The translations under genes and the position numbers were made by a program. A stretch of 64,000 nucleotides of DNA from Flavobacterium cerinum (GTDB lineage Bacteria; Bacteroidota; Bacteroidia; Flavobacteriales; Flavobacteriaceae). Positions 63,529-64,000 of the stretch are shown here, one piece after another (within the stretch, counting starts at the first letter, position 1; each line of letters starts with the position of its first letter). Below the pieces are notes generated by a model that was not told the origin of the DNA, ran no database searches, and saw nothing but the letters and a program-made list of their open reading frames with translations. The stretch covers positions 1,364,001 through 1,428,000 of the forward strand of contig NZ_CP101751.1 in the NCBI RefSeq assembly GCF_024496085.1, given 5' to 3'.

Positions 63529-64000
63529 ATGAAAAAAACAATACTAACAGGGATAGCATTTTTAGGTTTTGCTATCACCGCTATGGCCCAGGGTTTTCAA
63601 GGAATGGCCGTCTATGAATCCAAAACCACAGCTCCTGAGTTTAAGATGGAAGGGAATGGAATTACACCTGAAATGCAGAAAATGATTCAGGAACGTATGA
63701 GAAAAATGCTGGAAAAAACATTTGTGCTGAATTTCGATAAATCGACTTCCATTTATAAAGAGGAAGAAAAGCTGGATGCGCCCGGACAACAGGGACCTGG
63801 CGGAAGAATGATGAATTCGATGATGGGAGCCGGAGGAACGTTTTTTAAAAATATAAAAGATAAAACCTATACCGTAGATAAAGAATTTATGGGTAAAGAG
63901 TTTTTGATCAACGATTCTTTAGCGAAACTGGAATGGAAACTGGAAGGTGAAACTAAAAAAATCGGGGATTACAATTGTTTTAAAGCCACAGCAATAAAAC
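63529..64000 (+). CDS. GLPGLI-family secreted protein (partial, runs off the right edge)
   Basis: The start ATG is at 63529 and 157 codons are seen before the window ends. A signal peptide (MKKTILTGIAFLGFAITAMAQ) is followed by GMAVYESKT, YKEEEKL, a Met/Gly-rich stretch (GPGGRMMNSMMGAGG) and EGETKKIGDYNCFKATA, the conserved core of GLPGLI proteins near the end. The family is common in Bacteroidota, with no known function. The C-terminal half is outside. Confidence 0.85.
   Translation, partial: MKKTILTGIAFLGFAITAMAQGFQGMAVYESKTTAPEFKMEGNGITPEMQKMIQERMRKMLEKTFVLNFDKSTSIYKEEEKLDAPGQQGPGGRMMNSMMGAGGTFFKNIKDKTYTVDKEFMGKEFLINDSLAKLEWKLEGETKKIGDYNCFKATAIK

Noticed and set aside
63407..63559. N-terminal extension of the exported orphan protein
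   Set aside because: The added residues are Cys- and Phe-rich without sense, overlap the divergent GLPGLI gene start, and the ATG at 63406 opens a normal signal peptide.
1..64000. CRISPR array or rRNA operon
   Set aside because: No regularly spaced short repeats with unique spacers and no rRNA-like stretch were found on reading the window.

Overview
The window comes from a member of the Bacteroidota, most likely Flavobacterium or a close relative in the Flavobacteriaceae. The evidence is the TAnnTTTG type of -7 promoter box, the type IX secretion protein PorT, the TamL lipoprotein, menaquinone methyltransferase, a GLPGLI-family protein, an S46 dipeptidyl peptidase, a FolK-deoxynucleoside kinase fusion and the general gene style.

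Three regions can be told apart. (1) Positions 1-6040 are very AT-rich and look like the tail of a polymorphic-toxin/immunity array. They hold a barstar-like immunity protein, a secreted orphan, a lipoprotein and a frameshifted toxin-like remnant. These are separated by repeated boundary modules (a GCAAAGTC/GACTTTGC hairpin, an AAAAGCC/GGCTTTT terminator and a TAGTTTTG promoter block). The region has been invaded by an IS4-family element with a 9-bp target duplication and by an IS3-family element.

(2) Positions about 6100-25200 are a defence island. On the minus strand, read from 23122 downwards, there is a tightly packed seven-gene operon: AbiEi-like antitoxin, AbiEii nucleotidyltransferase toxin, HsdS, a PtuA-like ATPase, a PtuB-like HNH protein, HsdM, and a 1363-residue Macro-LRR-Roc-COR-TIR protein. 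After a 270-bp gap follow a 1615-residue exonuclease-RecQ-UvrD fusion and a small orphan. No HsdR is present anywhere in the window. A methylating HsdMS pair therefore sits with several candidate effectors (HNH nuclease, TIR NADase, helicase/nuclease) in place of the usual restriction subunit. A large serine recombinase (23390-24949) lies at the right edge, next to tRNA-Leu and tRNA-Gly.

(3) Positions 25269-64000 are ordinary core chromosome: mutS, two SpoU methyltransferases, folK-dNK, sppA, an AsmA-like protein, GH3, DPP11-like S46 peptidase, waaA, degT, galE, accD, fbaA, tamL-spoU-porT-ubiE, folA, thyA, etfBA, pdhB, ppa, an asparaginase, cutC and a second deoxynucleoside kinase. Clear intrinsic terminators sit between most convergent or tandem pairs.

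The main candidate for an undescribed system is the AbiE-HsdS-PtuAB-HsdM-RocoTIR operon, and within it the single polypeptide that joins a putative ADP-ribose-binding macro domain, a Roc-COR GTPase switch and a TIR domain. All functional statements are from sequence reading and family knowledge; no search was run.
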